Of a stretch of 64,000 nucleotides of DNA, positions 55,139 to 64,000 are shown in pieces. Every line of letters begins with the position of its first letter. The stretch's first letter is position 1. The notes below the pieces were generated by a model that was not told the origin of the DNA, ran no database searches, and saw nothing but the letters and a program-made list of their open reading frames with translations. A program made the translations under genes and the position numbers. Origin of the DNA: Nitratidesulfovibrio sp. (GTDB taxonomy: Bacteria > Desulfobacterota > Desulfovibrionia > Desulfovibrionales > Desulfovibrionaceae). The stretch lies in the NCBI RefSeq assembly GCF_040373385.1, contig NZ_JBDXXH010000008.1:124001-188000 (forward strand), written 5' to 3'.

Positions 55139-55141
55139 CGG

Positions 55142-56503
55142 CTAGAACTCCTGCGATTGTTCGGCCCGGCCAAGGAAGGCGGCAAGGTCTGCCTCTTCCG
55201 CCGGGTAGCCGGGGGCGCCCAGCCGGGCGTTGGCAAGGCGCTTGCCAAGTTCCACGGCGGGCTGGTCCAGCGGGTTGATGTTCATGAGCCAGCCGGTGAA
55301 CAGGGTGGCCAGTTCCAGCAGGCCCATCAGGCGGCCCGCTGCGGCTTCTCCGGTGCTGCCCATGCGCAGTTCCACAAGGGGGGTGCCCTGCTTGGCCAGG
55401 GCCATGCGGGTGCCCAGGCCCTCGGCGTCCAGCAGTTCGCCGAAGCGGCGGCCCTTCAGGAAGGCCCACTTGTCCGGCAGGTCCGCCGGGAAGGGGCGCC
55501 CCTGCGGCAGGCCGGGGCAGGTCAGGAACAGGCAGCCCTTGTCGCGCGGGCCATCAAGGAACATCTGCTGCAACGAGTGCTGATCGGTCACGCCCACGGC
55601 GGGCAGGGGCATGGTGCCCTTGCCTTCCTTGCCCAGACTTTCGGCCCACAGCTGGGCGAACCACGGGCCGAAGGGCGCCCACAGCGGCACGTAGCAGAAG
55701 AAGATCAGCTGCGAATAGTGGGCATCGGCCAGGGCCATGTTCCACAGGGCCAGCTGCCACGCGGGGTGGCCGGGCAGGGCGTGAGCCGGGTCTGCCACAA
55801 GGCCTGCCCCGGCGGCCTGTGCGCCGTCCAGCAGTGCGCGCCAGTCCAGCCCCATGAACGCGGCGGGCACCAGGCCCACGGCAGAGAGCACGGAATAGCG
55901 CCCGCCCAGATGGTCGGGCACGGGCAGCGAGGGCAGGTTTGCTGCCTGCGCTTCCTGCCGCAGGAAGCCTGCGGTCTCGTCGGTAACCACCAGCATGTGC
56001 TCGCGCCAGCGGTCGCCAAGCGCGGATTGCAGCCACTGCTTGGCCAGGAAGTATTGGGCCAGCGTCTCTATGGTGCCGCCCGACTTGCTGACGGCCACCA
56101 CAAGGGTCTGTTCCGGCGGCAGGCTGGCGAACCACGCCTCCATGGTGCCCGCATCCACGTTGTCGGCAATCCACAGCCACGGGCCGTCATGGCCGGGCCG
56201 GTCCTGCTGCGGAAAGAACGCCCGTTGCAGCGCCCGTGCGCCCAGCGCGGAACCGCCAATGCCCAGCAGCACCATGTGGCGGTAGCGGGCAAGGGTGGGC
56301 TGCAACGCGGCAAGGCCCGACTCCAGCGCGGCGCGGTAGGGCATGTCGATGAACGGCAGGTGCCCGGCGGCCAGTTCCGCCTTCAGGCGGTTGGCCATCT
56401 CGCCCCTGTGCAGGTCGTGGGTGGCGGCGGCGTCCGGGGTCAGGCGGCCCAGCGGCGCGGCGGGCCAGGCGTTGGTCCAGTCGAGGCGATGGGGCTGGGG
56501 CAT
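55142..56503 (-). CDS. pgi: Glucose-6-phosphate isomerase
   Basis: The 453-residue product has the SIS-type isomerase signature: VLLGIGGSALGARALQRAF, VVAVSKSGGTIETLAQ, LPVPDHLGGRYSVLSAVGL and the catalytic block VGVTDQHSLQQMFLDG. It interconverts glucose-6-phosphate and fructose-6-phosphate. It is of the shorter bacterial type (about 450 residues). ATG at 56503 is preferred to 56509 because AAGGAG is then seven bases away. The regulator kinase gene follows after three bases. Confidence 0.94.
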   Translation of the reverse strand: MPQPHRLDWTNAWPAAPLGRLTPDAAATHDLHRGEMANRLKAELAAGHLPFIDMPYRAALESGLAALQPTLARYRHMVLLGIGGSALGARALQRAFFPQQDRPGHDGPWLWIADNVDAGTMEAWFASLPPEQTLVVAVSKSGGTIETLAQYFLAKQWLQSALGDRWREHMLVVTDETAGFLRQEAQAANLPSLPVPDHLGGRYSVLSAVGLVPAAFMGLDWRALLDGAQAAGAGLVADPAHALPGHPAWQLALWNMALADAHYSQLIFFCYVPLWAPFGPWFAQLWAESLGKEGKGTMPLPAVGVTDQHSLQQMFLDGPRDKGCLFLTCPGLPQGRPFPADLPDKWAFLKGRRFGELLDAEGLGTRMALAKQGTPLVELRMGSTGEAAAGRLMGLLELATLFTGWLMNINPLDQPAVELGKRLANARLGAPGYPAEEADLAAFLGRAEQSQEF

Positions 56504-56734
56504 GGTCATGCTCCTTGCGGGCCGGGGAAAAGGCCCATGGCGTGGGTGCCGGTGATGCGCGGCGTGGCCGCGCGGGGCGCGACGTGAAGTGTGGTGGGCA
56601 CCTCGCCGTCGCGCGGGCGGGGCCAGCGAAGCGGCGGCATGCCCCGGCCGGTCGCGTGCGCGAACCGCGCGGGACATGCCGCCGTCATATCATGCTTTTC
56701 AGCGAAGGGCGAGGCCGGTGGGCAACGCGGGATG

Positions 56735-57907
56735 TTATCCGAAAAGAACCTTCGCCACCTTATCCAGCGCAATCATCAGGGTATCGTCGGACACCGCGTA
56801 CGAGAAGCGCAGGCAGGCGTCGTCACCAAAGGCCGCGCCCGGCACCAGCGCCACGTTGGCCTGCTCCATGATGTGGGTGCACAGGCTGGCCGAATCGGGC
56901 AGGGCCGGGGTGAACAGGGCGCGCATGTCCGCGAACAGGTAGAAGGCGCCATCGGGCTTGGGGCAGACCACCCCCGGCCACGACGAAACCACCCCGTGGG
57001 CCAGGTCGCGCCGACGGCGGAAGGCCTTTTTCATTTCCTCCACCGCGTCGTAGGGGCCGCTGAGGGCGGCCAGCGCCGCCTTCTGGGCCACGGAGCAGAT
57101 GTTCGAGGTGGACTGGCCCTGGATCTTGGTCATGGCCTTGATCAGGTCGGGGTGGGCCAGGGCGTAGCCCACGCGCCAGCCGGTCATGGCAAAGGTCTTG
57201 GCCAGGCCGTTGACCACCGCCACGTTCTCGGGGTGGCGCACCCACCAGTCGGATACGCTGACGGCTTGCGCCGGTTCGTACACGAGGCGGTCGTAGATTT
57301 CGTCCGACACCACGAACAGGTCGCGGGCGATGGCCCATTCCATGATGGCATCGGTTTCCGCGCGGGTGTAGCAGGCCCCCGTGGGGTTGGAGGGCGAATT
57401 CAGCAGCAGCACGCGGGTTTTGGGGGTGACGGCGCGGTCCAGTTCTTCCGGCGTGACCTTGAAGCCGCGTTCCGCCGGGGACGCCACGAACACCGGCACC
57501 CCGCCCGCCAGTTCCACCAGCGCGGGATAGCTCACCCAGTAGGGGGCGGGCACCAGCACCTCGTCGCCGGGGTTGAGCAGGCACTGGAACAGGTTGTACA
57601 AGGCCTGCTTGCCGCCGTTGGTGACCACCGTGGCTTCCATGGGGGCCTCCACCCCGTAGAAGCGCGCAAAGTAGCCGCACACCGCCTGACGCAGCTCGGG
57701 AATGCCCGGCACCTGCGTATAGCGGGTGAAGCCTTCGTCGATGGCGGTCTTGGCCGCCTCGCGCACGTGTTCCGGGGTGGGGAAGTCTGGCTCGCCCACG
57801 GCAAGGCTGACCACCTGCACGCCCTTGGCCTTGAGCTCCAGCGCCTTGGCGTTGACGGCCAGGGTGGCCGAGGGCTTGATGCGGGTGAGACGGTCGGAGA
57901 TTCTCAT
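56735..57907 (-). CDS. Class I aminotransferase, aspartate aminotransferase type
   Basis: The 390-residue product is a fold-type I PLP enzyme of the aspartate aminotransferase Ib group: SLAVGEPDFPTPEHV, YTQVPGIPELRQAV, LLNSPSNPTGACY, and the PLP lysine Lys237 in NGLAKTFAMTGWRVGY. It should transaminate aspartate with 2-oxoglutarate, linking oxaloacetate to aspartate. AGGA lies upstream of the ATG at 57907. It is 230 bases upstream of pgi on the same strand and may be transcribed separately. Confidence 0.93.
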   Translation of the reverse strand: MRISDRLTRIKPSATLAVNAKALELKAKGVQVVSLAVGEPDFPTPEHVREAAKTAIDEGFTRYTQVPGIPELRQAVCGYFARFYGVEAPMEATVVTNGGKQALYNLFQCLLNPGDEVLVPAPYWVSYPALVELAGGVPVFVASPAERGFKVTPEELDRAVTPKTRVLLLNSPSNPTGACYTRAETDAIMEWAIARDLFVVSDEIYDRLVYEPAQAVSVSDWWVRHPENVAVVNGLAKTFAMTGWRVGYALAHPDLIKAMTKIQGQSTSNICSVAQKAALAALSGPYDAVEEMKKAFRRRRDLAHGVVSSWPGVVCPKPDGAFYLFADMRALFTPALPDSASLCTHIMEQANVALVPGAAFGDDACLRFSYAVSDDTLMIALDKVAKVLFG

Positions 57908-58183
57908 TACGGTGCGTCCTGTTCGCGGGTAAGGTGTGCGCTGCCGCCTGCGTGCCACGTGTCGCGCAGGGCACGAAAGGCACGGGTGGCACGGCGGGCG
58001 CGCATGAGAACGTTGTGCGGCAGGGCGGCTTTTGGGCGCTCCTGCTCTCGGCGGCTGGTTACCAGCTTACGGGGCGACTGTAAATTGCGGAAACATCAAA
58101 ACATACCGGCAGGATGCGCGGGGCGCTGGCCGTGCCGTGACGCACGGTGCGCACCATGCGCCAACCTGCCGTAAGGAAAGGCG

Positions 58184-59038
58184 ATGTCTGGCGAAGCAAC
58201 GCGCCGTGAAAAAGCGGGCGCCGCAGGGGCGTGGGCCGGGGGATTGGTCGGGGCCACGGGCAGGGCGGGAGGCAACATGGGGGACGATTTGCCGATCATG
58301 GGGACGGCGGGCCATGGCGCGCCGCTGCTGCCGTTTCCGCCCGGCTGCGTCGTGGGCCGCTTTGTGCGGCGGGTAAAGCGGTTCAGCGTGGAACTGGAAG
58401 TGGATGGCGAACCCCTGTGGGTACACAGCAACAATTCCGGGTCCATGCTGGGGCTGATGCGCCCCGGCGCGGCGGTGCTGGCATCACCCGCGCCCAACCC
58501 CGACCGCAAGCTGAAATACACCCAGGAACTGGTGCGCTGCGACGGCGACGGCCCGCGCGGCTTCTGGGTGGGGGTGAACACCTCCGTCCCCAACCGGCTG
58601 CTGGAGGCGGCCTTCCACGCCGGGCGGCTGCCGTGGGCCATCGGGTACACCACCCTGCGGCGCGAGGCCAAGCGCGGCGAAAGCAGGCTGGACGCGCGGC
58701 TGGACGGCCCCGGCCTGCCCACCCTGTGGGTGGAGTGCAAGAACGTGACGCTGGTGGAGGACGACATGGCCGCCTTTCCCGATGCCGCCACCGAGCGCGG
58801 GGCCAAGCACCTGCGCGAGATGATGGACATCGTGGCGCGCGGGGAGCGCGCCGCCGGGTTCTACCTTATCCAGCGGCCCGACGGCCACTGCTTCGGCCCG
58901 GCGGACTACATCGACCCGGCCTATGCCGCACTGTTCCACGAGGCCCGCGCGGCGGGCGTCGAAATTCACCCCCACCGCGCCCTTGTGGGCATGGCGGGGG
59001 TGGACATCGGGTGCGAGATGGCGGTGGTGGGGAAATAA
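58184..59038 (+). CDS. sfsA: SfsA family protein
   Basis: The 284-residue product matches Sfs[21 protein letters not shown] with [55 protein letters not shown] and [11 protein letters not shown]. The family has a nuclease-like fold; E. coli SfsA was linked to sugar fermentation gene expression and its biochemical role is unclear. The first 45 residues are a Gly/Ala extension absent from typical members; ATG codons at 58277 and 58298 are alternatives. AAGGAAAGG precedes the ATG used. Confidence 0.92.
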   Translation: MSGEATRREKAGAAGAWAGGLVGATGRAGGNMGDDLPIMGTAGHGAPLLPFPPGCVVGRFVRRVKRFSVELEVDGEPLWVHSNNSGSMLGLMRPGAAVLASPAPNPDRKLKYTQELVRCDGDGPRGFWVGVNTSVPNRLLEAAFHAGRLPWAIGYTTLRREAKRGESRLDARLDGPGLPTLWVECKNVTLVEDDMAAFPDAATERGAKHLREMMDIVARGERAAGFYLIQRPDGHCFGPADYIDPAYAALFHEARAAGVEIHPHRALVGMAGVDIGCEMAVVGK

Positions 59039-59112
59039 TCGGAACAGGTGCGGTGTCGTCTGCACGGTCCCAGGGGAAGGCAGCAGAGCAGGGGAAACCG
59101 TGTCTTGCGTGA

Positions 59113-59388
59113 TCAGGCCGATTCAGCGGCCTGCGCGTTCTGCCCCTTTTGCAACCGCTCCAGCGCGGCCTGCTTGCGGGCCTCCCACACCTTCATGCCC
59201 ACGCGGCGGCCAAGGTCGGACTGGCGGGCGCGCAGCAATGCCTCCGCCGCCTCGCGTTCGCCCTGCTGATTGAGCATGGCGACCGATTCCAGGTCGCGCA
59301 GGTACTTTTCGCATTCGGCAATGATGCCGGAAAGGTCGATGGCCGAAAGTTCTTCCGGCACGCGGACCGATTTGACCTTGCGGGGCAT
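59113..59388 (-). CDS. Small helical hypothetical protein
   Basis: The 91-residue product (MPRKVKSVRVPEELSAIDL, then ECEKYLRDLESVAMLNQQ, ARQSDLGRRVGMKVWEARK) is charged and predicted mostly helical. The opening KSVRVPEEL resembles the ribbon of small ribbon-helix-helix proteins, but the rest does not confirm that. GGAG lies upstream of the ATG at 59388. No family recognised. Confidence 0.72.
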   Translation of the reverse strand: MPRKVKSVRVPEELSAIDLSGIIAECEKYLRDLESVAMLNQQGEREAAEALLRARQSDLGRRVGMKVWEARKQAALERLQKGQNAQAAESA

Positions 59389-60152
59389 GGCGTTCTCCGT
59401 GGGGGAGCGAGTGGGCGCGGGGTGCGCGGGCATCAGCTGCGGGGCATGGGGGTGCCGTCGCGGCGCTTGCCGAAGGCTTGCCGGAACGTGCGCGCCAAGT
59501 GGTCGATACACGTTCCGTCGTGCGGTCAGTAATACAGATGGTATCCGGAACGTCAACGGTCTATCGGGGTTGGATTTCCGGTTTTTTCAGAAGGCGTATC
59601 CCACTGCGGGTCAAAAGTGCGGGCGCGGGTGGGCCGTGCGTTCCCCTTTTGTCCCACCCGCCGCCCCCGTTTCCGTCGCCTTTACGGGCGGGGCGTTGGG
59701 CCTTTCTGCGGTTGCTGCGCCTTGACGGGCCGCGCCACGCCGCGTATGGGGCCTGTTCCGCCATGCTGGGCGGAATTTCCGGGTGGGGCCAGCGCTGCCC
59801 GATGCAGGCCCGACGTGGCCCCGGTACCGACCGACGCGGGCTGACCTGAAGTGCCCCAGACTGGCGGACTGACGGACTGGCGCGAACTGGAGCGGACCGG
59901 CCCGAAGTGGCGCGGTTGCTGCCGCCTTCCTCCTACCCCATGTTTCATGCCGCCGGGATGTGCCCGTTTCAGGCCGTACCGGCCACTGCGGCCCGTGCCC
60001 CGATCTGGCGCACCCGATCCGGTGCGACTGGCCCGGCATTGACCGCCCCCCCCGCACGTCCGCCAAATTTTCCCGCCGTTCCTTGACGCACGGCCCGTGC
60101 TGTGGAACATGCGGCGGAGAACACGACCTTTTTTCCGCAAGGAGCATATATA
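59389..60152. other. Gene-free region upstream of era
   Basis: These 764 bases contain no ORF with a ribosome binding site. Short imperfect repeats of GGACTGG/GGACCGG occur near 59861-59902. TTGACG at about 60083 is a possible -35 for era, with a weak -10. Confidence 0.45.
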
Positions 60153-61076
60153 ATGACCAAGACCGAACACCGCTGCGGCTGGGTTGCCCTGCTGGGGCCG
60201 CCCAACGCGGGCAAGTCCACGCTGCTCAACTCTGCGCTGGGCCACAAGGTGGCCATCGTCACCCCGCGCGCCCAGACCACCCGCAACCAGATCGTGGGCA
60301 TCCTGTCCGAGCCGGACGCGCAGGTCATCTTCATGGATACCCCCGGCATCCACCAGCAGCGCGGCCGCATGAACAAGATCCTGTTGCAGACGGCGTGGCA
60401 GTCCATGCACAGCGCAGACGTGATCCTGGTCATGCTGGACGCGGACCTGTACATCAAGAAGCCGGACTTTCTCGAAAACGACGTGAAGCCGCTGATGGAC
60501 GCCGTGGCTGCCGAAGAGCGCCCGGTCATCGTGGCCGTGAACAAGGTGGACCTGTTCCGCGACAAGTCGAAGATGCTGCCCCTGTTCACCGAGTTGCAGA
60601 AGCTGTGGCCCAAGGCAGAGGTATTCCCCGTCTCGGCGCTGAAGCGCGACGGCCTGCCGGAACTGGTGCAGTTGGTGAAGTCCAAGCTGCCCGTGGCCCC
60701 TGCCCTGTACCCGGAAGACCAGCTTTCCACCCTGCCGGTGCGCTTCATGGCGGCGGAAATCGTGCGCGAAAAGCTGTTCCTGGCCCTGCGCCAGGAACTG
60801 CCCTACTCCGTGGCCGTGGAAATCGAAAAGTGGGATGAAGAGGAAGGGCGCGACCTTGTGACCATCCACGCGGTGATCTACGTGGGCCGCCCGTCGCACA
60901 AGTCCATGGTCATCGGCAAGGCCGGGGCCACCATCAAGGACCTTGGCACCAAGGCCCGCGTCGATATCCAGACCCTGCTGGAAAAGAAGGTGCACCTTGA
61001 ACTGTGGGTCAAGGTGCGCGAAGGTTGGACAGAGGACGTGGGCTTTCTGCGTTCGCTGGGTCTGGCCGACGAATAG
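60153..61076 (+). CDS. era: GTPase Era
   Basis: The 307-residue product is Era: G1 [13 protein letters not shown]3 DTPGIH, G4 NKVD and G5 VSALK, followed by a C-terminal KH domain with [17 protein letters not shown]. Era binds the 3' end of 16S rRNA and assists 30S assembly. AAGGAG lies eight bases upstream of the ATG, after an AT-rich CATATATA. Confidence 0.97.
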   Translation: MTKTEHRCGWVALLGPPNAGKSTLLNSALGHKVAIVTPRAQTTRNQIVGILSEPDAQVIFMDTPGIHQQRGRMNKILLQTAWQSMHSADVILVMLDADLYIKKPDFLENDVKPLMDAVAAEERPVIVAVNKVDLFRDKSKMLPLFTELQKLWPKAEVFPVSALKRDGLPELVQLVKSKLPVAPALYPEDQLSTLPVRFMAAEIVREKLFLALRQELPYSVAVEIEKWDEEEGRDLVTIHAVIYVGRPSHKSMVIGKAGATIKDLGTKARVDIQTLLEKKVHLELWVKVREGWTEDVGFLRSLGLADE

Positions 61077-61210
61077 CGACGCATGATCGGCAGGCAGGCG
61101 CCGCATGGCTCCTGCCCTGTCCTGTCGCAGGCGGCAGTTTTCGCGCCGCCCGTCCGCCGTGTGTCGTGCGGCGGGCGGCGCTCACGCTTTTTGCCATCCG
61201 GGATGATGCC

Positions 61211-62029
61211 ATGTCTCACGAGAATGCAGCCGTTTTCGCCATTCTGCCGCCCGATGTCGCCCAGCCCCTGCTGGACCGCTGGGCCGCCGTGCGCGCCCGC
61301 GTGGATGGCGCCGCCCGCGCTGCCGGGCGCGACCCCGCCGGGGTGACCCTGGTGGCCGTGTCCAAATACCACCCCGCCGCGTCGGTGGCCGCGCTGGCCG
61401 CTGCCGGGCAGCGTGATTTTGGCGAGAATTATGTGCAGGAAGCACTACGGAAACAGGCCGAAGTTGCCGATATGACGGGCATGGGTCCGGATGGACCGTC
61501 CACGGCGGGCGGGACTGGGGGCGCAGGACCGCGCTGGCATTTCATCGGCCACCTGCAAAGCAACAAGGCCAAGGATGTGGTGGGGCGCTTTGCGCTCATC
61601 CATACCGTGGACTCGGAAAGCGTGGCCCGCAAGCTGGACCAGCGCCTAGCCACCCTGCCCGCGCAGGGGGCGGGGGGCATTGCGCCCGTGCAGGACATTC
61701 TGTTGCAGGTGAACATTGGCGACGAGGAACAGAAATCCGGCGTGGACCCGGACGACCTGCCCGCCCTGGCGGAAGCCGTGCTGGCCCTGCCGCGCCTGCG
61801 CCTGCTGGGGCTGATGTGCATGCCGCCCATTTTCGACGATGGCGAGGCCTCGCGCCCGTATTTTGCCCGGCTGCGCGAACTGCGCGATGCGCTGGCCCCC
61901 CGCGTGGGCCTGCCCCTGCCGCACCTTTCCATGGGCATGTCGCACGACGTGGAAGTGGCCGTGGCCGAAGGGGCCACCATCGTGCGGGTGGGTACCGACA
62001 TTTTCGGCCCGCGCCCTGTCAGGGGGTAG
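61211..62029 (+). CDS. YggS/PLPBP-family pyridoxal phosphate homeostasis protein
   Basis: The 272-residue product is an alanine-racemase-like single-domain PLP protein: VTLVAVSKYHP (PLP lysine), FGENYVQEALRK, WHFIGHLQSNKAKDV, IHTVDSESVA, LQVNIGDEEQKSGV and LSMGMSHDVEVAVAEG. These proteins bind PLP and keep its pool balanced without a known enzyme activity. A Gly/Asp-rich insertion (GMGPDGPSTAGGTGGAG) precedes the HFIGHLQ motif. The ATG at 61211 has only a weak ribosome binding site. Confidence 0.94.
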   Translation: MSHENAAVFAILPPDVAQPLLDRWAAVRARVDGAARAAGRDPAGVTLVAVSKYHPAASVAALAAAGQRDFGENYVQEALRKQAEVADMTGMGPDGPSTAGGTGGAGPRWHFIGHLQSNKAKDVVGRFALIHTVDSESVARKLDQRLATLPAQGAGGIAPVQDILLQVNIGDEEQKSGVDPDDLPALAEAVLALPRLRLLGLMCMPPIFDDGEASRPYFARLRELRDALAPRVGLPLPHLSMGMSHDVEVAVAEGATIVRVGTDIFGPRPVRG

Positions 62030-62164
62030 TGGGTAGACGGGACGGCGGCAAAGGGGCAGGCGGCTGCCGTTCCCAGCCCCCCGGATTCGTTCGACAGCAG
62101 TCCGAAACGCCCGCCACACACGGGGCACGCAGCAACCACCCGCGCACGCAGCAGGGGTACCCGC

Positions 62165-62923
62165 ATGGATCTGGCAACCGTACTCGGCATCCTCATCTCG
62201 TTCGGGCTCATCGGCACCGCGCTGTCCATGGGCGGCAACCCGCTGTTCTTCGTGGATTCGGCGGCCCTGCTCATCGTGCTGGGCGGCACCCTGGGGGCCG
62301 CGCTGGTGCATTACCCGCTGCCCGTGGCCCTGCGCGTGCTGTCCATCACCCGCAAGGCCTTTGCCACCCGGCTGCACCGCATCGACCTGGTCATCGACCA
62401 GTTCATGGAATTCGCCCACCGCGCCCGGCGCGAGGGGCTGCTGTCGCTGGAACCCGCCGTGCGCAACCTGGACGATCCCTTTCTGCGCAAGGGGTTGCAG
62501 CTGACCATCGACGGGCTGGAGCCCGACGCCATCCGCGAGATCATGGAAAGCGAAATCGCCGCGTTGGAAACGCGCCACTCCATGGGGGTGGACATCTTCA
62601 ACGCGCTGGCCTCGTACGCTCCGGCACTGGGGCTGGTGGGCACGCTCATCGGCCTCGTGCAGATGCTGCGTTCCATGAACGATCCCTCGTCCATCGGCCC
62701 GGCCATGGCCGTTGCGCTCATCACCACCTTTTACGGAGTGGTGCTGGCCAACCTGGTGTTCCTGCCGCTGGCGGGCAAGCTGCGCCACCGCAGCAAGGAA
62801 GAGGTGCAACTGATGGAGATGCAACTGGAAGGCATCCTGGCCATAGCCAGGGGCGAGAACCCGCGCATCATCCTGGAAAAGCTGACCTGTTATCAGCCCC
62901 CGCGCGAGCGGCGCACCAACTAG
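62165..62923 (+). CDS. motA: Flagellar motor stator protein MotA
   Basis: The 252-residue product is a MotA/PomA-type stator subunit with four membrane helices: ATVLGILISFGLIGTALSM, FVDSAALLIVLGGTLGAALV, LASYAPALGLVGTLIGLVQM and AVALITTFYGVVLANLVF, plus a cytoplasmic domain with charged residues between helices 2 and 3. It couples ion flow to flagellar torque. The short form resembles PomA, so sodium coupling is possible. Two MotB-type genes follow. Confidence 0.93.
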   Translation: MDLATVLGILISFGLIGTALSMGGNPLFFVDSAALLIVLGGTLGAALVHYPLPVALRVLSITRKAFATRLHRIDLVIDQFMEFAHRARREGLLSLEPAVRNLDDPFLRKGLQLTIDGLEPDAIREIMESEIAALETRHSMGVDIFNALASYAPALGLVGTLIGLVQMLRSMNDPSSIGPAMAVALITTFYGVVLANLVFLPLAGKLRHRSKEEVQLMEMQLEGILAIARGENPRIILEKLTCYQPPRERRTN

Positions 62924-62947
62924 GAAGCCCCCGGGGGAGCACGGACC

Positions 62948-63847
62948 ATGGCGCGCAACAGGCGGAAACCGCAGCCCGCAGGCAGCACCCAGCCGCCGTG
63001 GCTCATCACGTATTCCGACCTGATGACCCTGTTGCTGACCTTTTTCGTGCTGCTGGTGGCCATTTCGGTCATCGACGAGCGCCGCCGGGTCATGGCCGTG
63101 GGCTCGGTGGCAGGCAGCTTCGGGCAGGAGCAGGGCACCGCCAGCCTGCGCGAACCGGCGGACGGTCGCCCCGTGCCGGGCCTCGTCCCCCTGGGCGATG
63201 CTCCCCCGCGTGGCCGCGACCTGACCCCCCTGCGCGACATGCTGTGGGAAGATGCCGAGCGCGACATCAACTATCAGGAAAACGGCTACATCCAGATTTT
63301 CTCCATCAACGACGATGTGCTGTTCCGCACCGGCTCGACGGAGCTGACCGAACGCGGCGCGGCCCTGCTGGCGCGCATCGCCCCGGTGCTGCGCGGGGTG
63401 GAGCACCCGGTGCTGGTGGCAGGGCACGCCTCGCCCGCGCGCGACGAAGAGGGCATCCTGTTCCGGCTGCGCGGCGACGAAAAGGCCCTGCCGTCGCCGT
63501 GGCGGCTTTCGCTGGGGCGGGCCACGGCGGTGTACCGCAGGCTGGCCGACCTTGGCGTGCCGCGTGGCCGCATGCTCATGGAAGCCCACGGCGACACGCG
63601 CCCCCGTTTCGACAACCTGACCCCGGAAGGGCGGCGCGCCAACCGCCGCGTGGACATCGTGCTCGACCGGCGCAACGCCGAATGGGCAAGGCGCATGGAA
63701 TCGCTGAAGGAGGGCGCCCCCGTGCGCGAAACCTTCCAGTACAAGGGGTTCCGGTTCGATTTCACCATGCCCGGCGGCCCGGAAACCGACGCGGCCCCCG
63801 GCCCGGACCCCGGCCCGGAAATTGACCAGGGCGAGGGAGGGCGCTGA
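62948..63847 (+). CDS. Flagellar motor protein MotB-type, OmpA domain (first copy)
   Basis: The 299-residue product has the MotB N-terminal membrane helix WLITYSDLMTLLLTFFVLLV with the ion-binding Asp24, a plug/linker, and a C-terminal OmpA-like peptidoglycan-binding domain with VLFRTGSTELTERG, VAGHASP and PRFDNLTPEGRRANRRVDI. It should anchor the stator to the cell wall. It starts 24 bases after motA; CGGGGGAGCAC serves as ribosome binding site. A second MotB-type gene starts one base after its stop codon. Confidence 0.92.
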   Translation: MARNRRKPQPAGSTQPPWLITYSDLMTLLLTFFVLLVAISVIDERRRVMAVGSVAGSFGQEQGTASLREPADGRPVPGLVPLGDAPPRGRDLTPLRDMLWEDAERDINYQENGYIQIFSINDDVLFRTGSTELTERGAALLARIAPVLRGVEHPVLVAGHASPARDEEGILFRLRGDEKALPSPWRLSLGRATAVYRRLADLGVPRGRMLMEAHGDTRPRFDNLTPEGRRANRRVDIVLDRRNAEWARRMESLKEGAPVRETFQYKGFRFDFTMPGGPETDAAPGPDPGPEIDQGEGGR

Positions 63848-63848
63848 G

Positions 63849-64000
63849 ATGGCCGACCTCCTTCCCCCCCACGTGCCCCCCCACGCACACGCCCCCGCGC
63901 GCCGTCCGCGCAGCGCCCCGACGGAGGACAAGCCCCGCCAGCCGTGGCTGCTGACCTATTCCGACTTGGTCACCCTGCTGCTGACCTTTTTCGTGCTGCT
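63849..64000 (+). CDS. Second MotB-type stator protein, cut by window edge
   Basis: The 50 visible codons give MADLLPPHVPPHAHAP, a Pro/His-rich start, then PRQPWLLTYSDLVTLLLTFF, the same ion-binding helix as the preceding MotB with its Asp conserved. The OmpA domain lies outside the window. GGGAGGGCG of the upstream end serves as ribosome binding site. Confidence 0.85.
   Translation, partial: MADLLPPHVPPHAHAPARRPRSAPTEDKPRQPWLLTYSDLVTLLLTFFVL

Noticed and set aside
53669..56587. A 972-codon plus-strand open frame across the kinase and pgi genes
   Set aside because: Antisense shadow; the minus strand encodes a histidine kinase and Pgi with intact motifs.

Overview
This 64 kb window is high-GC chromosomal DNA from a delta-proteobacterial sulfate reducer of the Desulfovibrionaceae, most like the Desulfovibrio vulgaris / Nitratidesulfovibrio group. 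The assignment rests on gene content and style: a flavodiiron rubredoxin:oxygen oxidoreductase, a lactate/glycolate-type FAD and Fe-S dehydrogenase, a TauE/SafE-type exporter, DUF169 and amphi-Trp proteins, many two-component systems, strong Shine-Dalgarno sites and GC-rich hairpin terminators. No rRNA, tRNA, CRISPR array, intact prophage or transposase was found.

Layout. 0-6.5 kb: a cut-off MarR-type regulator, a DksA-type zinc-finger protein, a two-domain acyltransferase (ornithine-lipid style), a DUF523 protein, a 1.4 kb gene-poor stretch with a convincing sigma-54 promoter and upstream half-sites, a 52-residue membrane peptide and a DsbA-type oxidoreductase. 6.9-10.1 kb: azlDC amino-acid exporter divergent from a MocR-type regulator. 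10.1-13.1 kb: an AT-richer accessory island bounded by two near-identical terminator hairpins, holding a MITE-like palindrome, a VgrG-associated lysozyme-like protein that has lost its start, and a frameshifted secreted partner. 13.1-19.5 kb: Cys/His-rich protein, hydantoinase/oxoprolinase, CsaA, an ArsM-like methyltransferase with an in-frame UGA (candidate selenoprotein) and the flavodiiron protein. 20-26 kb: Hsp20, malate synthase G, a membrane protein and a DJ-1/PfpI protein.

26-37 kb is a long leftward series: DUF169, TauE exporter, small membrane protein, PhnD-like binding protein coupled to a histidine kinase, single-domain response regulator, PEP-synthase-like protein coupled to a tyrosine/dual-specificity phosphatase. 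37.8-43.2 kb: UPF0718 permease with its TIGR03943 partner, then a FAD/Fe-S D-lactate or glycolate dehydrogenase. 43.5-45.3 kb: an AbiEii-type nucleotidyltransferase pair and a ParE/RelE-RHH toxin-antitoxin pair with a visible operator. 45.3-49.1 kb: a MrfA/YprA-like helicase read in one frame with a MrfB/YprB-like DEDD exonuclease, joined and interrupted by intergenic-type repeats. 49.5-59.4 kb: LysE exporter with AraC regulator, amphi-Trp protein, NtrC-type regulator and kinase, Pgi, aspartate aminotransferase, SfsA and a small hypothetical. 60-64 kb: Era, YggS, and a motA-motB-motB' set cut by the window edge.

The most interesting signals are the candidate Sec-containing ArsM-like methyltransferase, the decayed effector/immunity-like island, the fused helicase-exonuclease carrying a 294-bp in-frame repeat, and the sigma-54-driven transcript without an obvious protein.
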